Of a DNA stretch of 64,000 nucleotides, positions 34,603-43,876 are shown piece by piece. Under the pieces are notes generated by a model. That model saw only the letters and a list, made by a program, of their open reading frames with translations. It ran no database searches and was not told the DNA's origin. Source of the DNA: DATKDF01 sp963752045 (lineage in GTDB: Bacteria; Acidobacteriota; Vicinamibacteria; Vicinamibacterales; SCN-69-37); NCBI GenBank assembly GCA_963752045.1, contig CAVVWN010000014.1:434001-498000 (forward strand). The letters run 5' to 3'. Made by a program: the position numbers and the translations under genes. The first letter of the stretch is position 1, and each line of letters opens with the position of its first letter.

Positions 34603-36456
34603 TCAGGACTTCGTGAACGAGTTATCCGGCGTGGCGGGCGTCGACATCACGCCCCCAACCGTCACGCTCGTCACCGTCGTGCTGTAGGTTCCACCTGGCG
34701 CATTGGTGAGTTGGAACGACGCTTTGCCGTCGCTGCCGGTCGTGCCGACGCTCGACGCGTAGCTTCCACCGTCCTTCTCCACCTCGACCGCAACCGACGC
34801 GTTCGCGACTGGTTGCCCACCCTCGTCGAGGATGAGGACCGTGACGATCAGGTGTTTGTCGCTGTTCTTCCCGCCCGACCCGCTGTAGACGACCGACTCG
34901 ACCGTCACGCTGCTGCCACCGGCCGGCTGCACGTTGAACTGCGGGGCCGAATCGCTGCCGACGGCCGAACCGTCGTCGACCGTCACCGCCACTGTGTGGG
35001 TTCCGGCCGCGGGCAGCGGGACCGTGGCTTCGTAGGTGCCCGATCCGACATGGATGAACGTGGGCGAAATCGTCACGCCGTCAAGTGTGGTCGTGAACGC
35101 GTCCGCCGCCAGCCCCATGATCGCCGCTGTGTTCTCATCGGTGACAGTGGCTGTGAGGACGACCGTCGTGTCGGTGCCGGCCACATACGTGCCCTTGTCG
35201 GTCGAGAGAACGACATGCACCTCGTCGGGCGACGTGCCGGTACCGGACGAATCGAGCATCGCGAGCGCGGCCGCGACATCGACCAGCCCGAATCCATACC
35301 ACGTGTCACGGCCCGCAAGACCCAGGTCCCTGGCGCTGCTCGTGAGAATCTGGCGAACCTCGTCGTTCACCCGGCCGTTCACGTTCGTATCCGGCACGCC
35401 GGCGCTCAGCAGCAGCGCGGCGGCTCCGGCGACGTGCGGCGACGCCATCGACGTGCCGTTGTAGAGCGCATAGCCGCCGCCCGGAACCGTCGAGCGGATG
35501 CTCACGCCTGGGGCCGCCAGCTCGACGTCCGGTCCGGTGCTCGAGAAACACGGGCGGCTGTCGTTCGACGCCGTCGCCGCGACCGCGATCACCGAGGCGA
35601 ACCGCGCGGGATAGCCGACGCTGTTGCTCTTGCCCGAACAGTTTCCGCTGTTGCCGGCCGAGGCGACGTTCACGATGCCTGCAGCCTCGGCCGCATCGTA
35701 GGCAGCCTCGACGAGCGTGCCGGGATTGCTGCTGCTTCCGAAGCTGCTGTTGGTGACGTCGATGCCATTCACCTTGGCGAACTGAAGAGCTGCAATGACC
35801 GCGCTCCAAGCGCCACTGCCCTGCGCGTTGAGCACCTTGAGGGCTGCGATCGTTGCCCGGGGCGCAACGCCCACGACACCGGCGCCATCGTCGACGGCAG
35901 CAGCGGTTCCCGAGACGTGCGAACCGTGGCTGTTGTCGTCGAAGGCATCATTGGTGCTGCTGACGAAGTTGCTACTGAGCGACGAACTGTAGTTGCCGGC
36001 GAGGTCCGGGTGGCCGTAGGCAATGCCCGAGTCCATCACGCCGATGACGACCCCTCCGCCCCTCACGGCCGGGTTGCTGTTGTACGCCACGTCCGACCCT
36101 ATGCGTTCGACGCCCCAAACGGTATTGAGCTCGTCAGCGTAACCGTGGCCGTAGATCTGGCCGTCCGGTTCGATCGCGCGCACGCGCGGATTATTGCCGA
36201 GCGCAGCCACGGCCGATTCGGGCAGGCTCGCCGCCATTCCCGGCACGATCGTGTAACTGAACCGAATCTGCCCGCCGAGGCCGTTGACAAGCGCCCGTTC
36301 GGCCGGACCCGGTGTGCGGTCGAACGTGATGAGCACGTCCACGCGCCGCTCGCCCTGTGGCGCCTGCTGCGCCGACGGAAGAGACAGCGCCAACGCGAAT
36401 ACGACCGCCACACCGAGTGCTGCGGGAAACAGCCGGGAAAGACCTGGACGCGACAT
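34603..36456 (-). CDS. Secreted subtilisin-like (S8) protease with Ig-like C-terminal domains
   Basis: 617 residues from the ATG at 36456 (GGAGGA 4 nt upstream). The signal peptide is followed by an inhibitor-I9-like propeptide (VDVLITFDRTPGPAERALVN and MAASLPESAVAAL). The catalytic domain has Asp142 (GVMDSGIA), His177 (SHGSHVSGT) and Ser336 (NGTSMASPHVAGAAALL). The C-terminal region (about 405-617) holds two Ig-like domains (STDKGTYVAGTDTTVVLTAT and VTVESVVYSGSGG). It is an extracellular or surface endoprotease for protein breakdown. Acidic, Ser/Asn-rich composition fits secretion. It ends 23 nt from the tRNA-fragment repeat. Confidence 0.95.
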   Translation of the reverse strand: MSRPGLSRLFPAALGVAVVFALALSLPSAQQAPQGERRVDVLITFDRTPGPAERALVNGLGGQIRFSYTIVPGMAASLPESAVAALGNNPRVRAIEPDGQIYGHGYADELNTVWGVERIGSDVAYNSNPAVRGGGVVIGVMDSGIAYGHPDLAGNYSSSLSSNFVSSTNDAFDDNSHGSHVSGTAAAVDDGAGVVGVAPRATIAALKVLNAQGSGAWSAVIAALQFAKVNGIDVTNSSFGSSSNPGTLVEAAYDAAEAAGIVNVASAGNSGNCSGKSNSVGYPARFASVIAVAATASNDSRPCFSSTGPDVELAAPGVSIRSTVPGGGYALYNGTSMASPHVAGAAALLLSAGVPDTNVNGRVNDEVRQILTSSARDLGLAGRDTWYGFGLVDVAAALAMLDSSGTGTSPDEVHVVLSTDKGTYVAGTDTTVVLTATVTDENTAAIMGLAADAFTTTLDGVTISPTFIHVGSGTYEATVPLPAAGTHTVAVTVDDGSAVGSDSAPQFNVQPAGGSSVTVESVVYSGSGGKNSDKHLIVTVLILDEGGQPVANASVAVEVEKDGGSYASSVGTTGSDGKASFQLTNAPGGTYSTTVTSVTVGGVMSTPATPDNSFTKS

Positions 36457-36580
36457 CGATTCCTCCACGACGCGCCTGCCCGGCGCGTCTCACCAGCGAT
36501 TCGGGGAGCTCGGAAGGAATCAATGCTAACGTCGAAACGGCGAAATCAGCCGGTTACAAATTCGAGTACGGATCCGGCGC

Positions 36581-37267
36581 CTACCGCGCGATCTCGAACC
36601 CCGTGATTTCGACGTTCAACTGGTGGTTGACGCGGATGCCGGCAATGCCGTCGGTCGTGCCAGGCAGGCTGGCCCTCGGAACCGTCTGCACCACCGTGCC
36701 ATTGACGACGAAGTCGACCGCATCGGCCTTCACGCGAACCTCGAGCGCGTTGACCGACGTGCCGTCGGCGCCCGGTTTCTGAATGGACGCGTGCGGCGTC
36801 TTGGCCACGACATCCTGGGTGATGGCCTGCGGACCACGGCCGCGTCCGCCGCGGCCGGCCGGCGCGTTCGGATCCGGCATGCGGTCACCGGCGCGCTGCT
36901 TGACGAGGAACGTCCCGTCCTGCGCTACCAGGAAGTAGAAGTAGTGCTGGTCGGTGCCCTCGAGCGCGCTGCCGCCGAACACGATGCCGTAGTAGTTCGT
37001 GTGGCCGCTCGGCTCCATGAGCTTGAACGTGCCCTTGACGGTGTAAGCGCCAGTCGCCGTGTGCTGCGGGTTCCAGAACACCGCGGCCGCCGGATTGACG
37101 GCATGGTAGCCGCCGGGGATGACGCTGAACTTGACGTCGCCGGCCGCATCGGGATCGGCGGCGTTCGTGCTGCGGTCGACGCGCACTTTCCAGCCCTGCG
37201 GCGACTGCGCGGCCAGGGGCACGGCGAGCGCTGCGGCGAGAGCAACGAGCGGAATGTATCGCTTCAT
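36581..37267 (-). CDS. Exported protein with a concanavalin-like (DUF1080-type) fold
   Basis: 228 residues. A signal peptide (YIPLVALAAALAVPLAAQ) precedes a domain with TATGAYTVKGTFKLMEPSGH, TNYYGIVFGGSALEGT, FYFLVAQDGTFLVKQRAGD and GIAGIRVNHQLNVEITGFEI. The pattern resembles laminin-G/concanavalin-like sugar-binding or glycoside-hydrolase accessory domains, as in DUF1080. A Gly/Arg-rich linker (GRGGRGRG) is inserted. No catalytic motif is recognised; a carbohydrate-related role is only a guess. Confidence 0.7.
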   Translation of the reverse strand: MKRYIPLVALAAALAVPLAAQSPQGWKVRVDRSTNAADPDAAGDVKFSVIPGGYHAVNPAAAVFWNPQHTATGAYTVKGTFKLMEPSGHTNYYGIVFGGSALEGTDQHYFYFLVAQDGTFLVKQRAGDRMPDPNAPAGRGGRGRGPQAITQDVVAKTPHASIQKPGADGTSVNALEVRVKADAVDFVVNGTVVQTVPRASLPGTTDGIAGIRVNHQLNVEITGFEIAR

Positions 37268-37324
37268 CGGGCTTCCTCCATGAAACAGGCGGTTCTGAAG
37301 ATCATATCGCCAGCCGCGCGAGGA

Positions 37325-38290
37325 TCACTGAATGCGGATGGGCTTGAGCGGAAACGTGACCATGATGTTCCAGGCGCCGCCCTCGGTGGTCGTCCGCGCG
37401 TCGAGCTCCCACTGATAGCGCGCCGTGACGAAGCCATACACCATCGTCTTCGACGCCAGCGCCAGCGTCACCTCCGGCCCGAGGCCCCAGACACGGTTCT
37501 TGCCCCTGATGAGCACACCGGGCAGCTGGCTGTCGAATCGATCGTCGGTGACCTTGAACGTCCCGTAGTACGCCATGCCCACCGTCAGGCCTCCGCCGAG
37601 AAAGTCGGCGCCGACCCCGCCCTCGAGATTGAGGATGTCGCCAACCTTGGTGGAGCTGTCCTTCTTCTCCGACTGAATGTTGTACGCCATCATCGTCGCG
37701 ACGTGCAGGCTCTTCGATTCGTTGAGATACACCGTCGTGCCCGCGATGAACTCGTGCGCCCACATGCCGAGGCCGGTGTTGTCGCTGGCGCCGTCCTCAT
37801 AGCGGCCCGTGGGCAGAAACACCCCGTAGCCCAGAACGAAGTCCGCACGCGGAGTGTGCCATCCCAGACTGAGGGGCTGGATGTACATGTCCGTCAGACC
37901 GGTCCCGGGGTCCGACGAGAAGTCGTTCGCCCCCTGCACGCGGTTCCCGGCCCAGGGCAGCACCGCGAGAAATCCATAGTTGGCGCCGAAGAGCTTCTTC
38001 GGCGTGACGACGTTCAGCGCCACGCCGAACACCTTTGAATCGAGCGAGCCCGACAGCACCGTGTCGCCGTTGCGGTCCTTGATCTTGTCGGCCGAGTAGA
38101 ACCACAGCGGCACCGCGAAATAAGCCCCGGGAGGCGCCTGCGAGCCGGACTTGAGACCGACGTCGCCCTTGATGTTCTGTCCGTTGAGCTGGCCGAAAGC
38201 CGTCGCCGGCAGCAGCGCGAGAACGGCGACGACGAACGCGGCCGCAAGCCGTGGGCCGCGGGCGCTGATGTGACTGGTGCGAGTATTCAT
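37325..38290 (-). CDS. Outer-membrane beta-barrel transporter (phenol-degradation MetA-like)
   Basis: 321 residues with a cleavable signal peptide (AAAFVVAVLALLPATAFGQ). The mature part has alternating hydrophobic strands and blocks such as AYFAVPLWFYSADKIKDRNG, DMYIQPLSLGWHTPRADFVLG, YGVFLPTGRYEDG and ARYQWELDARTTTEG, typical of the Phenol_MetA_deg family of outer-membrane proteins annotated as aromatic-compound transporters. Substrate unknown. It lies far from the hydroquinone genes at 53.9-56.6 kb, so linkage is not shown. Confidence 0.85.
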   Translation of the reverse strand: MNTRTSHISARGPRLAAAFVVAVLALLPATAFGQLNGQNIKGDVGLKSGSQAPPGAYFAVPLWFYSADKIKDRNGDTVLSGSLDSKVFGVALNVVTPKKLFGANYGFLAVLPWAGNRVQGANDFSSDPGTGLTDMYIQPLSLGWHTPRADFVLGYGVFLPTGRYEDGASDNTGLGMWAHEFIAGTTVYLNESKSLHVATMMAYNIQSEKKDSSTKVGDILNLEGGVGADFLGGGLTVGMAYYGTFKVTDDRFDSQLPGVLIRGKNRVWGLGPEVTLALASKTMVYGFVTARYQWELDARTTTEGGAWNIMVTFPLKPIRIQ

Positions 38291-38398
38291 ATGTTCCAGG
38301 TACTCGGAATTGACGTAATGACGGGATGGTCTGCCTCTGAAAATTCAGCCCATGACGATAGCACGCCATCGGTGACGTCTGGCGCCAATCGGTTGTAT

Positions 38399-39145
38399 TC
38401 AGAACGGGCGCCACTCACCGTCGATGAGCCGCTCGTGCGGGAGGAATCGCGCCTTGTAGCTCACGTGCCGGTTCAAGCCGATGTGAAGACCGAGGTAGAC
38501 GTACTCGAGGCTGTGCGCGCGCGCGAACTCGATGTGCTTGAGAATCGAGTACGTGCCGATTGAAAGACGGCTGTAGGCCGGGTCGAACGCGCAGTAGACG
38601 GCGCTCAGCGACGCGGCGCCCCGGTCGCAAATCGCGAAACCCACGAGCGTCTCGCCGCGCGAGAAGCGGAACTCGATCGCGTCGACCGACCGGTCCACGA
38701 GAAACGCTTCGAAGAGCGCCGGATCGAGCGGCTCTTCGAGGCCCGTGGCAAGGCCACGCTGATGCTTGTGCGTCTCGTAGATTTCGAGACGACGAGGCGT
38801 GACGGCTGGCTCGCCGACCTCCGTGCGAAGCTCACGATCCCCGCGCACGAGCGCCCGCCGCTGCGACCGCGACGGCTGGAACGACGCCACCGGCACCCGG
38901 AGCGGTTCGCACGCGTGGCACGCGGGGCACGCGGGGCGATAGAACAACCTGCCGTAACGCCGGTCCCCGGCCGCCATCCGCCCGTCGGTCTCCTCGCGCG
39001 TCAGCGGGCGAACCGGAAGCCGCATGGGCAGATGCGCCGTGCGGCCGGGCAGGTACGGGCAGGGCTCCGGTTCGTCGAGGATGACGATCTCGGGGGGCTC
39101 CGCACTCGTCAGCGCGAAACGGCGGACCTTCTTCTGGTCGGACAT
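38399..39145 (-). CDS. bpt: Aspartate/glutamate leucyltransferase (Bpt)
   Basis: 248 residues. It transfers Leu to N-terminal Asp or Glu of proteins in the bacterial N-end rule pathway. Family hallmarks are present: CPYLPGRTAHLPMRLP, RLFYRPACPACHACEPLRVP with its Cys pairs, and the GNAT-like C-terminal part AVYCAFDPAYSRLSIGTYSI followed by YVYLGLHIGLNRHVSYKARF. Length is normal. The ClpS/ClpA partners are not in the window. The gap to the next gene (39146-39335) contains the inverted repeat CCCACC-gg-GGTGGG (39227-39240). Confidence 0.92.
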   Translation of the reverse strand: MSDQKKVRRFALTSAEPPEIVILDEPEPCPYLPGRTAHLPMRLPVRPLTREETDGRMAAGDRRYGRLFYRPACPACHACEPLRVPVASFQPSRSQRRALVRGDRELRTEVGEPAVTPRRLEIYETHKHQRGLATGLEEPLDPALFEAFLVDRSVDAIEFRFSRGETLVGFAICDRGAASLSAVYCAFDPAYSRLSIGTYSILKHIEFARAHSLEYVYLGLHIGLNRHVSYKARFLPHERLIDGEWRPF

Positions 39146-39322
39146 CGGATCGGCCTGTTCGAGAGTTCTCGACCATCATAGCCTGCAGTGCGCGCTCCTC
39201 CCGGGCACGGTCGGAGCGGAATATTACCCACCGGGGTGGGGCCAAATTCGCCCAAATGTCGGTCGCCCCTCGGCGCGTTCGAGGTGACTTCGACCGCACG
39301 GCGGCCGGAATGGCGCTTGCAT

Positions 39323-39328
39323 TAGACT
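39323..39328 (+). promoter_or_regulatory. -10 box (TAGACT), leaderless arrangement
   Basis: TAGACT lies 7 nt before the ATG at 39336. There is no Shine-Dalgarno sequence between, so the mRNA probably begins at or near the start codon. Confidence 0.45.
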
Positions 39329-39335
39329 GACCCCG

Positions 39336-39815
39336 ATGTTCCGGAAGGCGCTCGCCGCCGCCGCCATTCTCCTGGCGGTCTTCCACGGATGGCTGCTCAT
39401 CGGCCAGATGTGGGACGGCCAACTGGCCGAGCTTTCCCTGCTCGCCCGATGGCTCGTGGCCGGCGGCCTCGTCTGGGGCCTTTACGCGCTTCGCCGGCAG
39501 GGCGCCCCGATGCTCTTCGGGCGCAAGGCCGTGGCGATCTGGCTGCTGGCGGCGCTGCTCCACGGTCCGGCAGTGGCCGATCGGTTCGGCACACCCGGTG
39601 TTCCCGCGCTGCCCGAAGCGGTCGCCGCGCTCGCGAAAGCCGCGCTTGGAGCGGCGGCGCTTGTCGGCCTCATCCTCGTCGCGGGTCTGCTCCCAGCCAG
39701 GCGGCGCCCACGTCCGCCGGTGCTGACGCGCACGCGGTGCGACCATGCGCTGCTCGGCGCGCTCTCACCCGACACCTGCTTCCTCTTCGCGCCACGCCCC
39801 CCACCCGTCCGCTGA
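39336..39815 (+). CDS. Small membrane protein preceding the TonB receptor
   Basis: 159 residues with about four hydrophobic segments (ALAAAAILLAVFHGWLLIG, LLARWLVAGGLVWGLYAL, AVAIWLLAALLHG, ALGAAALVGLILVAGLL). The C-terminal tail is Pro/Arg-rich. I do not recognise the family. It lies 75 nt upstream of a TonB-dependent receptor on the same strand, and another small membrane gene follows that receptor. An accessory role in the same uptake system is plausible. Confidence 0.65.
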   Translation: MFRKALAAAAILLAVFHGWLLIGQMWDGQLAELSLLARWLVAGGLVWGLYALRRQGAPMLFGRKAVAIWLLAALLHGPAVADRFGTPGVPALPEAVAALAKAALGAAALVGLILVAGLLPARRRPRPPVLTRTRCDHALLGALSPDTCFLFAPRPPPVR

Positions 39816-39890
39816 TCGATCCGACTCCGTCAACTGTTCGTTCGTGAAGACGTGTGGTTGCAGGTCCGGTGATCTGCATGGAGGGTCGTC

Positions 39891-42542
39891 ATGGGTATGG
39901 TTCGGACCGGACTGGTTCGGTGTCTGGTATTGCTGCTGGTTCTTCTCGCCTGGCCGGCCTGGGCCGGCGATCTCACGGGCCGCGTGGCCGACCGGTCCGG
40001 CGGCGTGCTGCCGGGGTCGACCGTGACGATCCTCAACATCGCCGACGGCAAGACGCGGTCGGTGACGGCCGACGCTGAAGGCCGCTACCGGTTCGACGAC
40101 CTCGCACCGGGCACCTACGTGGTCACGGCGCTCCTCACGGGTTTTTCCGAAAGCGCGCGGACGGTGGTGGTCTCGAGCGGTTCGGCGATGGTCTCGGCGG
40201 ACTTCACGCTGGATCTGGGGGTCCTGCGCTCGGAGACCACGGTGACGGCGGCGCGCGGCGCGCGCGACACGCGCATGGTGCCGCTGCGCGTGGATACGAT
40301 CACGACCGAGACGATCCGCGACCTCACGCCCACGAGCCTGGGTGAGGTACTGCAACAGTCGCCGAGCGTCACGGCGGTCGGCTCCGGGCCGTTTCAAGTG
40401 CGACCCCGCCTTCGCGGCCTCGACTCGACGCGCGTGCTCGTGCTCGTCAACGGCGAGCGCCTGAACAACTCGCGCACGGCCACCGACCGGGCAGGCGTCG
40501 AGGTCGGCCTGATAGACGTCGGGTCGATCGATGCGGTCGAAGTGCTCGGCGGCGCAGGCTCGGTGCTCTACGGCACCGACGCGCTCTCGGGCACGATCAA
40601 CATCATCACCAACCAGCCGCGCCTGTCCGACAAGCTCCAGTTCTCGATGGGATTCGACGGCCTCTACAGCTCGAACGAGGACGGCCGCCGCGGCACCGTT
40701 CGCTTCGGCGTCTCGGATCGGCGCTGGGCCGTGAGCTTCTCTGGCGGCGGCGAAAGCTACGGCGACTATCGCGCCGGCGGCGACTACCGGGAAAGCTCGT
40801 TCCCGCTGCACGACGACGGCACGCTCTATCAGGCCGACACCATCGACGATGCGTTCGGGTTCAGCTTCAATGCGTTCCCCGACCCGTTCAACGCCCCGTT
40901 CGAGCGGACGGCGGCCACCATTTCGCAGTCGCGCATGGAGGGCTCGTCGGCCGATCTGGCGGCCACGGTGCTCCTGGCGGGAAACCAGGAACTGCAGGTC
41001 CGCTATCAGCGCAGGCACGCCGATGCAATCGGCTTCCCCGACTTCGAGCAGCCGTTCTTCTTCCAGGACATCACGCTGCCGTGGAGCCGGCTCGACAAGA
41101 CGTCGGCGAGCTACACGATTCGCGATCTGACGCCCTGGCTGCGAAACGTGCGGGCATCGGCGTACTTCCAGCGGCAGGACCGCGTGCTGCGCACAGTCTT
41201 CCCGGTGCAGTTTCCCGTGCCGTCGGCCCGTTTCTTCCCGATCAACGTGTTCCGCCTCGACATCCAGAGCGACACGCGCCAGCAAGTGGAGACGCCGGGT
41301 CTCGAACTGCAGGCGAACATGCAGGTACGGCCGAACAACGTGCTCACGGCCGGCGTGACGTTCTTCCGTGACCGCAGCGAAGACGAGCGTACGAGCATCA
41401 CGCAGACGACGATCATCGGCGACGTCTCGCTCGGTCGGTTCGGTCCGGCGCCGAACGTCTACGACCAGCCAATCGCGCTCGGTCCTCCCGTTGTCACCCA
41501 TCCGGTGCGCGTGCCGAACAGCACGTTCCGGGACCTGGGCCTCTTCCTCCAGGACGAGTGGGACGTTCGCCCGAACGTGCGGCTCTCAGGCGGACTCCGC
41601 CTCGACGGCTACCGGGTCGTGACCGACCCGACGCCCGGCTACGACGTCGGCGACCTGGTGACGGGCGCCGAGCCGCCCATCGATCCGGCCACGCTGCCCG
41701 ACGAGAACGGCGACCGCATCAGCCGGACGGCGCTGACGGGCGAGGCCGGCGTCGTGCTCTGGTCGACCGAGCCGGTCAGCCTGTTTGCCCACTACGTGCG
41801 CAGCTACCGTCATCCCAACCTCGAAGAGCTGCTCTTCTCGGGGCCAGCCACGGCGGGCAACATCGTGCCGAACGTGACGGTGCGGCCTGAGACTGGAAAC
41901 AACATCGACGTGGGCGCGCGCATCCACACCGAGCGCGTCGTGGCCTCGGCCGTCTACTTCCACAACCTCTACGACGACTTCATTTCGACGGAAATCGTGG
42001 CGGACTCGCCGGCCGGAACCATCTCGCAGGCGGTGAACCTCGCGCGCGTGCGCATCCAGGGCATCGAGACGCAGGTCGACGTGCCGATCGTCGCCGGCAA
42101 CCTGAACTGGCTGCCGCACCTCGCCTACTCGTGGACGCGGGGCACCGTGCTCGAGGGCACGAGCCCGCTCGCCGGCCTCTCGCTCGACGGCGCGCCGCAG
42201 GACAACATCACGCCGAACAAGCTGATGGCCAGCCTGCGCGTGAGCAGCCGGAGCGAGCGATGGTGGGCCGACTACAGCCTGCGCGCGCAGAGTGAAGTCA
42301 GCCGCATCTCGCCGCTGCTGAGCGAGTCGCCCTTCCTCATCGCGCAGGACCTCTACTCGCTCGACGGCTTCGCCATCCAGCGGCTGGCCGTCGGGTACAA
42401 CTGGCGCAACGGCAACGACCGTCTCGGCGTGACGTTCGCCATCGAGAACCTCACCAACCAGTACTACCGGGAGCAGTTCCAGTTTGCGCCGGCGCGCGGC
42501 CGCTCGTTCACGATTGCCGTCACCCTGGGAGGCACGCGGTAG
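39891..42542 (+). CDS. TonB-dependent outer-membrane receptor with N-terminal regulatory-like domain
   Basis: 883 residues. The ATG at 39891 has GGAGGGT upstream. A signal peptide (CLVLLLVLLAWPAWA) leads to a carboxypeptidase-regulatory-like domain (LTGRVADRSGGVLPGSTVTI). The plug contains SLGEVLQQSPSVTAV, RLRGLDSTRVLVLVNGERLN and VEVLGGAGSVLYGTDALSGT. The barrel ends with typical C-terminal strands (NLTNQYYREQFQFAPARGRS). The plug pattern is that of siderophore, haem or cobalamin receptors; the ligand cannot be fixed. It is flanked by two small membrane-protein genes and may form an operon with them. Confidence 0.95.
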   Translation: MGMVRTGLVRCLVLLLVLLAWPAWAGDLTGRVADRSGGVLPGSTVTILNIADGKTRSVTADAEGRYRFDDLAPGTYVVTALLTGFSESARTVVVSSGSAMVSADFTLDLGVLRSETTVTAARGARDTRMVPLRVDTITTETIRDLTPTSLGEVLQQSPSVTAVGSGPFQVRPRLRGLDSTRVLVLVNGERLNNSRTATDRAGVEVGLIDVGSIDAVEVLGGAGSVLYGTDALSGTINIITNQPRLSDKLQFSMGFDGLYSSNEDGRRGTVRFGVSDRRWAVSFSGGGESYGDYRAGGDYRESSFPLHDDGTLYQADTIDDAFGFSFNAFPDPFNAPFERTAATISQSRMEGSSADLAATVLLAGNQELQVRYQRRHADAIGFPDFEQPFFFQDITLPWSRLDKTSASYTIRDLTPWLRNVRASAYFQRQDRVLRTVFPVQFPVPSARFFPINVFRLDIQSDTRQQVETPGLELQANMQVRPNNVLTAGVTFFRDRSEDERTSITQTTIIGDVSLGRFGPAPNVYDQPIALGPPVVTHPVRVPNSTFRDLGLFLQDEWDVRPNVRLSGGLRLDGYRVVTDPTPGYDVGDLVTGAEPPIDPATLPDENGDRISRTALTGEAGVVLWSTEPVSLFAHYVRSYRHPNLEELLFSGPATAGNIVPNVTVRPETGNNIDVGARIHTERVVASAVYFHNLYDDFISTEIVADSPAGTISQAVNLARVRIQGIETQVDVPIVAGNLNWLPHLAYSWTRGTVLEGTSPLAGLSLDGAPQDNITPNKLMASLRVSSRSERWWADYSLRAQSEVSRISPLLSESPFLIAQDLYSLDGFAIQRLAVGYNWRNGNDRLGVTFAIENLTNQYYREQFQFAPARGRSFTIAVTLGGTR

Positions 42543-43252
42543 TGACCGACACCGTTCACTACCTGCCGATTCTCACGACGGTTCTCTCGGCGCTCTTTGC
42601 GGCATCGCTCTTCCGCCGCTGGGCTCTGAAGCGGTCGACGCACCTTCTGTGGTGGGCCATCGGCATCACGACCTACGGGCTCGGCACGGCGCTCGAGAGC
42701 GCGATCACGCTCTCGGGAAATTCGGTGGCCCTCACCAAGGCGTGGTACATCGCCGGGGCCCTCCTCGGCGGCTACCCGCTCGCGCAGGGCTCGCTCTATC
42801 TGTCGTGGCCGAGGCGGTTCGCCAACCGGCTCACGGTGGCGAGCGTCGTCTTCGTCGTGGTGGCGTCGGTCCTGGTGGTGCTCTCGCCGGTCAATATGGC
42901 CGCGCTCGAGCCCCACCGGCCGTCGGGCGCCATCCTCGGCTGGCAGTGGGTGCGGCTGCTCACGCCGTTCATCAACGCGTACGCCGTCTTCTTCCTGATC
43001 GGCGGCGCGCTGCTGAGCGCGTGGCGCCATTACCGCTACAGCGGCCACATGTACCGCGCGGCCGGCAACGGCCTCATCGCGCTCGGCGCAATCCTGCCGG
43101 GCATCGGCGGGTCCTTTGCGAAAGCCGGCATGGTCGAGGCGCTCTACATCGGCGAATGCGTGGGGCTCATCGTCATCTGGTTCGGCGACCGGGTGTGCGC
43201 GAAGGAAGCCGCGGCGGCGCCGTCAACCGCGCGGCTCGCGATCGCCGAGTGA
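42542..43252 (+). CDS. Polytopic membrane protein of unknown function
   Basis: 236 residues with about seven hydrophobic segments, beginning YLPILTTVLSALFAASLF and including VASVVFVVVASVLVVL and AYAVFFLIGGALLSAWRH. I do not recognise a family. Its GTG start overlaps the receptor stop by one base, so it is translated with it and may take part in the same uptake process. The 3' end overlaps the convergent lipoprotein gene by 30 nt. Confidence 0.75.
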   Translation: MTDTVHYLPILTTVLSALFAASLFRRWALKRSTHLLWWAIGITTYGLGTALESAITLSGNSVALTKAWYIAGALLGGYPLAQGSLYLSWPRRFANRLTVASVVFVVVASVLVVLSPVNMAALEPHRPSGAILGWQWVRLLTPFINAYAVFFLIGGALLSAWRHYRYSGHMYRAAGNGLIALGAILPGIGGSFAKAGMVEALYIGECVGLIVIWFGDRVCAKEAAAAPSTARLAIAE

Positions 43253-43876
43253 ATCGGACTGGGCCGCCTCGATTCGCGGCTCGACCAGTGCCACGGAGGC
43301 ATCACCGCCCTGCACGTTGAGCACGAGGCTCCAGGTGCGCCAGGCGGGCCGGTAGAACAGGCTCCACTTCCGGCCCGAGTAGAGCGATAGATCGATCGCG
43401 AGCGGCTGCCATTCGGGTATGTCTCCGGCCGGCGCGGCCAGCCGCTCGCGAAAGTAGTCTTCGTACACGCGTTCGTCCGAAACGCCGATGCGCACGACGA
43501 GCTCGGCCGCCGGGTCTCCGCCCGGAAGCCGCGCGACGAATGCGCGAAGCGAGGCGGCCTCCCGCATCTGCACCGTCCAGATCACGCGTGAGGTCGCCCG
43601 CATGACGAGCGCGGGTCTCGGGGATCCGTCCTGCTCGACGACTTCCACGGAAATGAGACGAGCTGCCTCGCCGGCGGGCGCGCGCGCCGCTCGAGGCAGC
43701 TCGCGCAGCAGGTCGATGGGCATCGGCGTCGCCACCTGGTCGGGCACGCACGCGGCCGCCCCCGCGATGAGAAGACCGACGAGCGCGCCGGCACAGGCGC
43801 CCCGCGCTCCGCACCGACGCCTGGGATTTCGGGGCTGGCCGTCCGGACTAGGATAGGCGCGTGAAAGTCGGGGCAC
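43223..43876 (-). CDS. Putative lipoprotein of unknown function
   Basis: About 217 residues from a GTG at 43876; an ATG at 43936 is the only other start in frame. A hydrophobic stretch ending in LLIAGAAACV is a lipobox-like signal, so the mature part would be anchored at Cys. Later segments are VIWTVQMREAASLRAFVARL, AELVVRIGVSDERVYEDYF and WSLFYRPAWRTWSLVLNVQG, with no recognised domain. Both possible starts lie inside the 5' end of the divergent gene at 43861, so the two 5' ends overlap. Confidence 0.6.
   Translation of the reverse strand: MPRLSRAYPSPDGQPRNPRRRCGARGACAGALVGLLIAGAAACVPDQVATPMPIDLLRELPRAARAPAGEAARLISVEVVEQDGSPRPALVMRATSRVIWTVQMREAASLRAFVARLPGGDPAAELVVRIGVSDERVYEDYFRERLAAPAGDIPEWQPLAIDLSLYSGRKWSLFYRPAWRTWSLVLNVQGGDASVALVEPRIEAAQSDSLGDREPRG
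43849..43854 (+). promoter_or_regulatory. -10 box (TAGGAT), leaderless arrangement
   Basis: TAGGAT ends 6 nt before the GTG at 43861. It lies within the 5' coding part of the divergent lipoprotein gene. Confidence 0.45.

Noticed and set aside
34147..36606. 819-codon open frame on the plus strand opposite the S8 protease
   Set aside because: It is an Arg/His-rich antisense frame typical of high-GC DNA. The minus strand has the full catalytic triad, signal peptide and ribosome binding site.
39765..41501. 578-codon open frame on the minus strand inside the TonB receptor gene
   Set aside because: Antisense shadow rich in Arg and His; the receptor frame has clear plug and barrel motifs.
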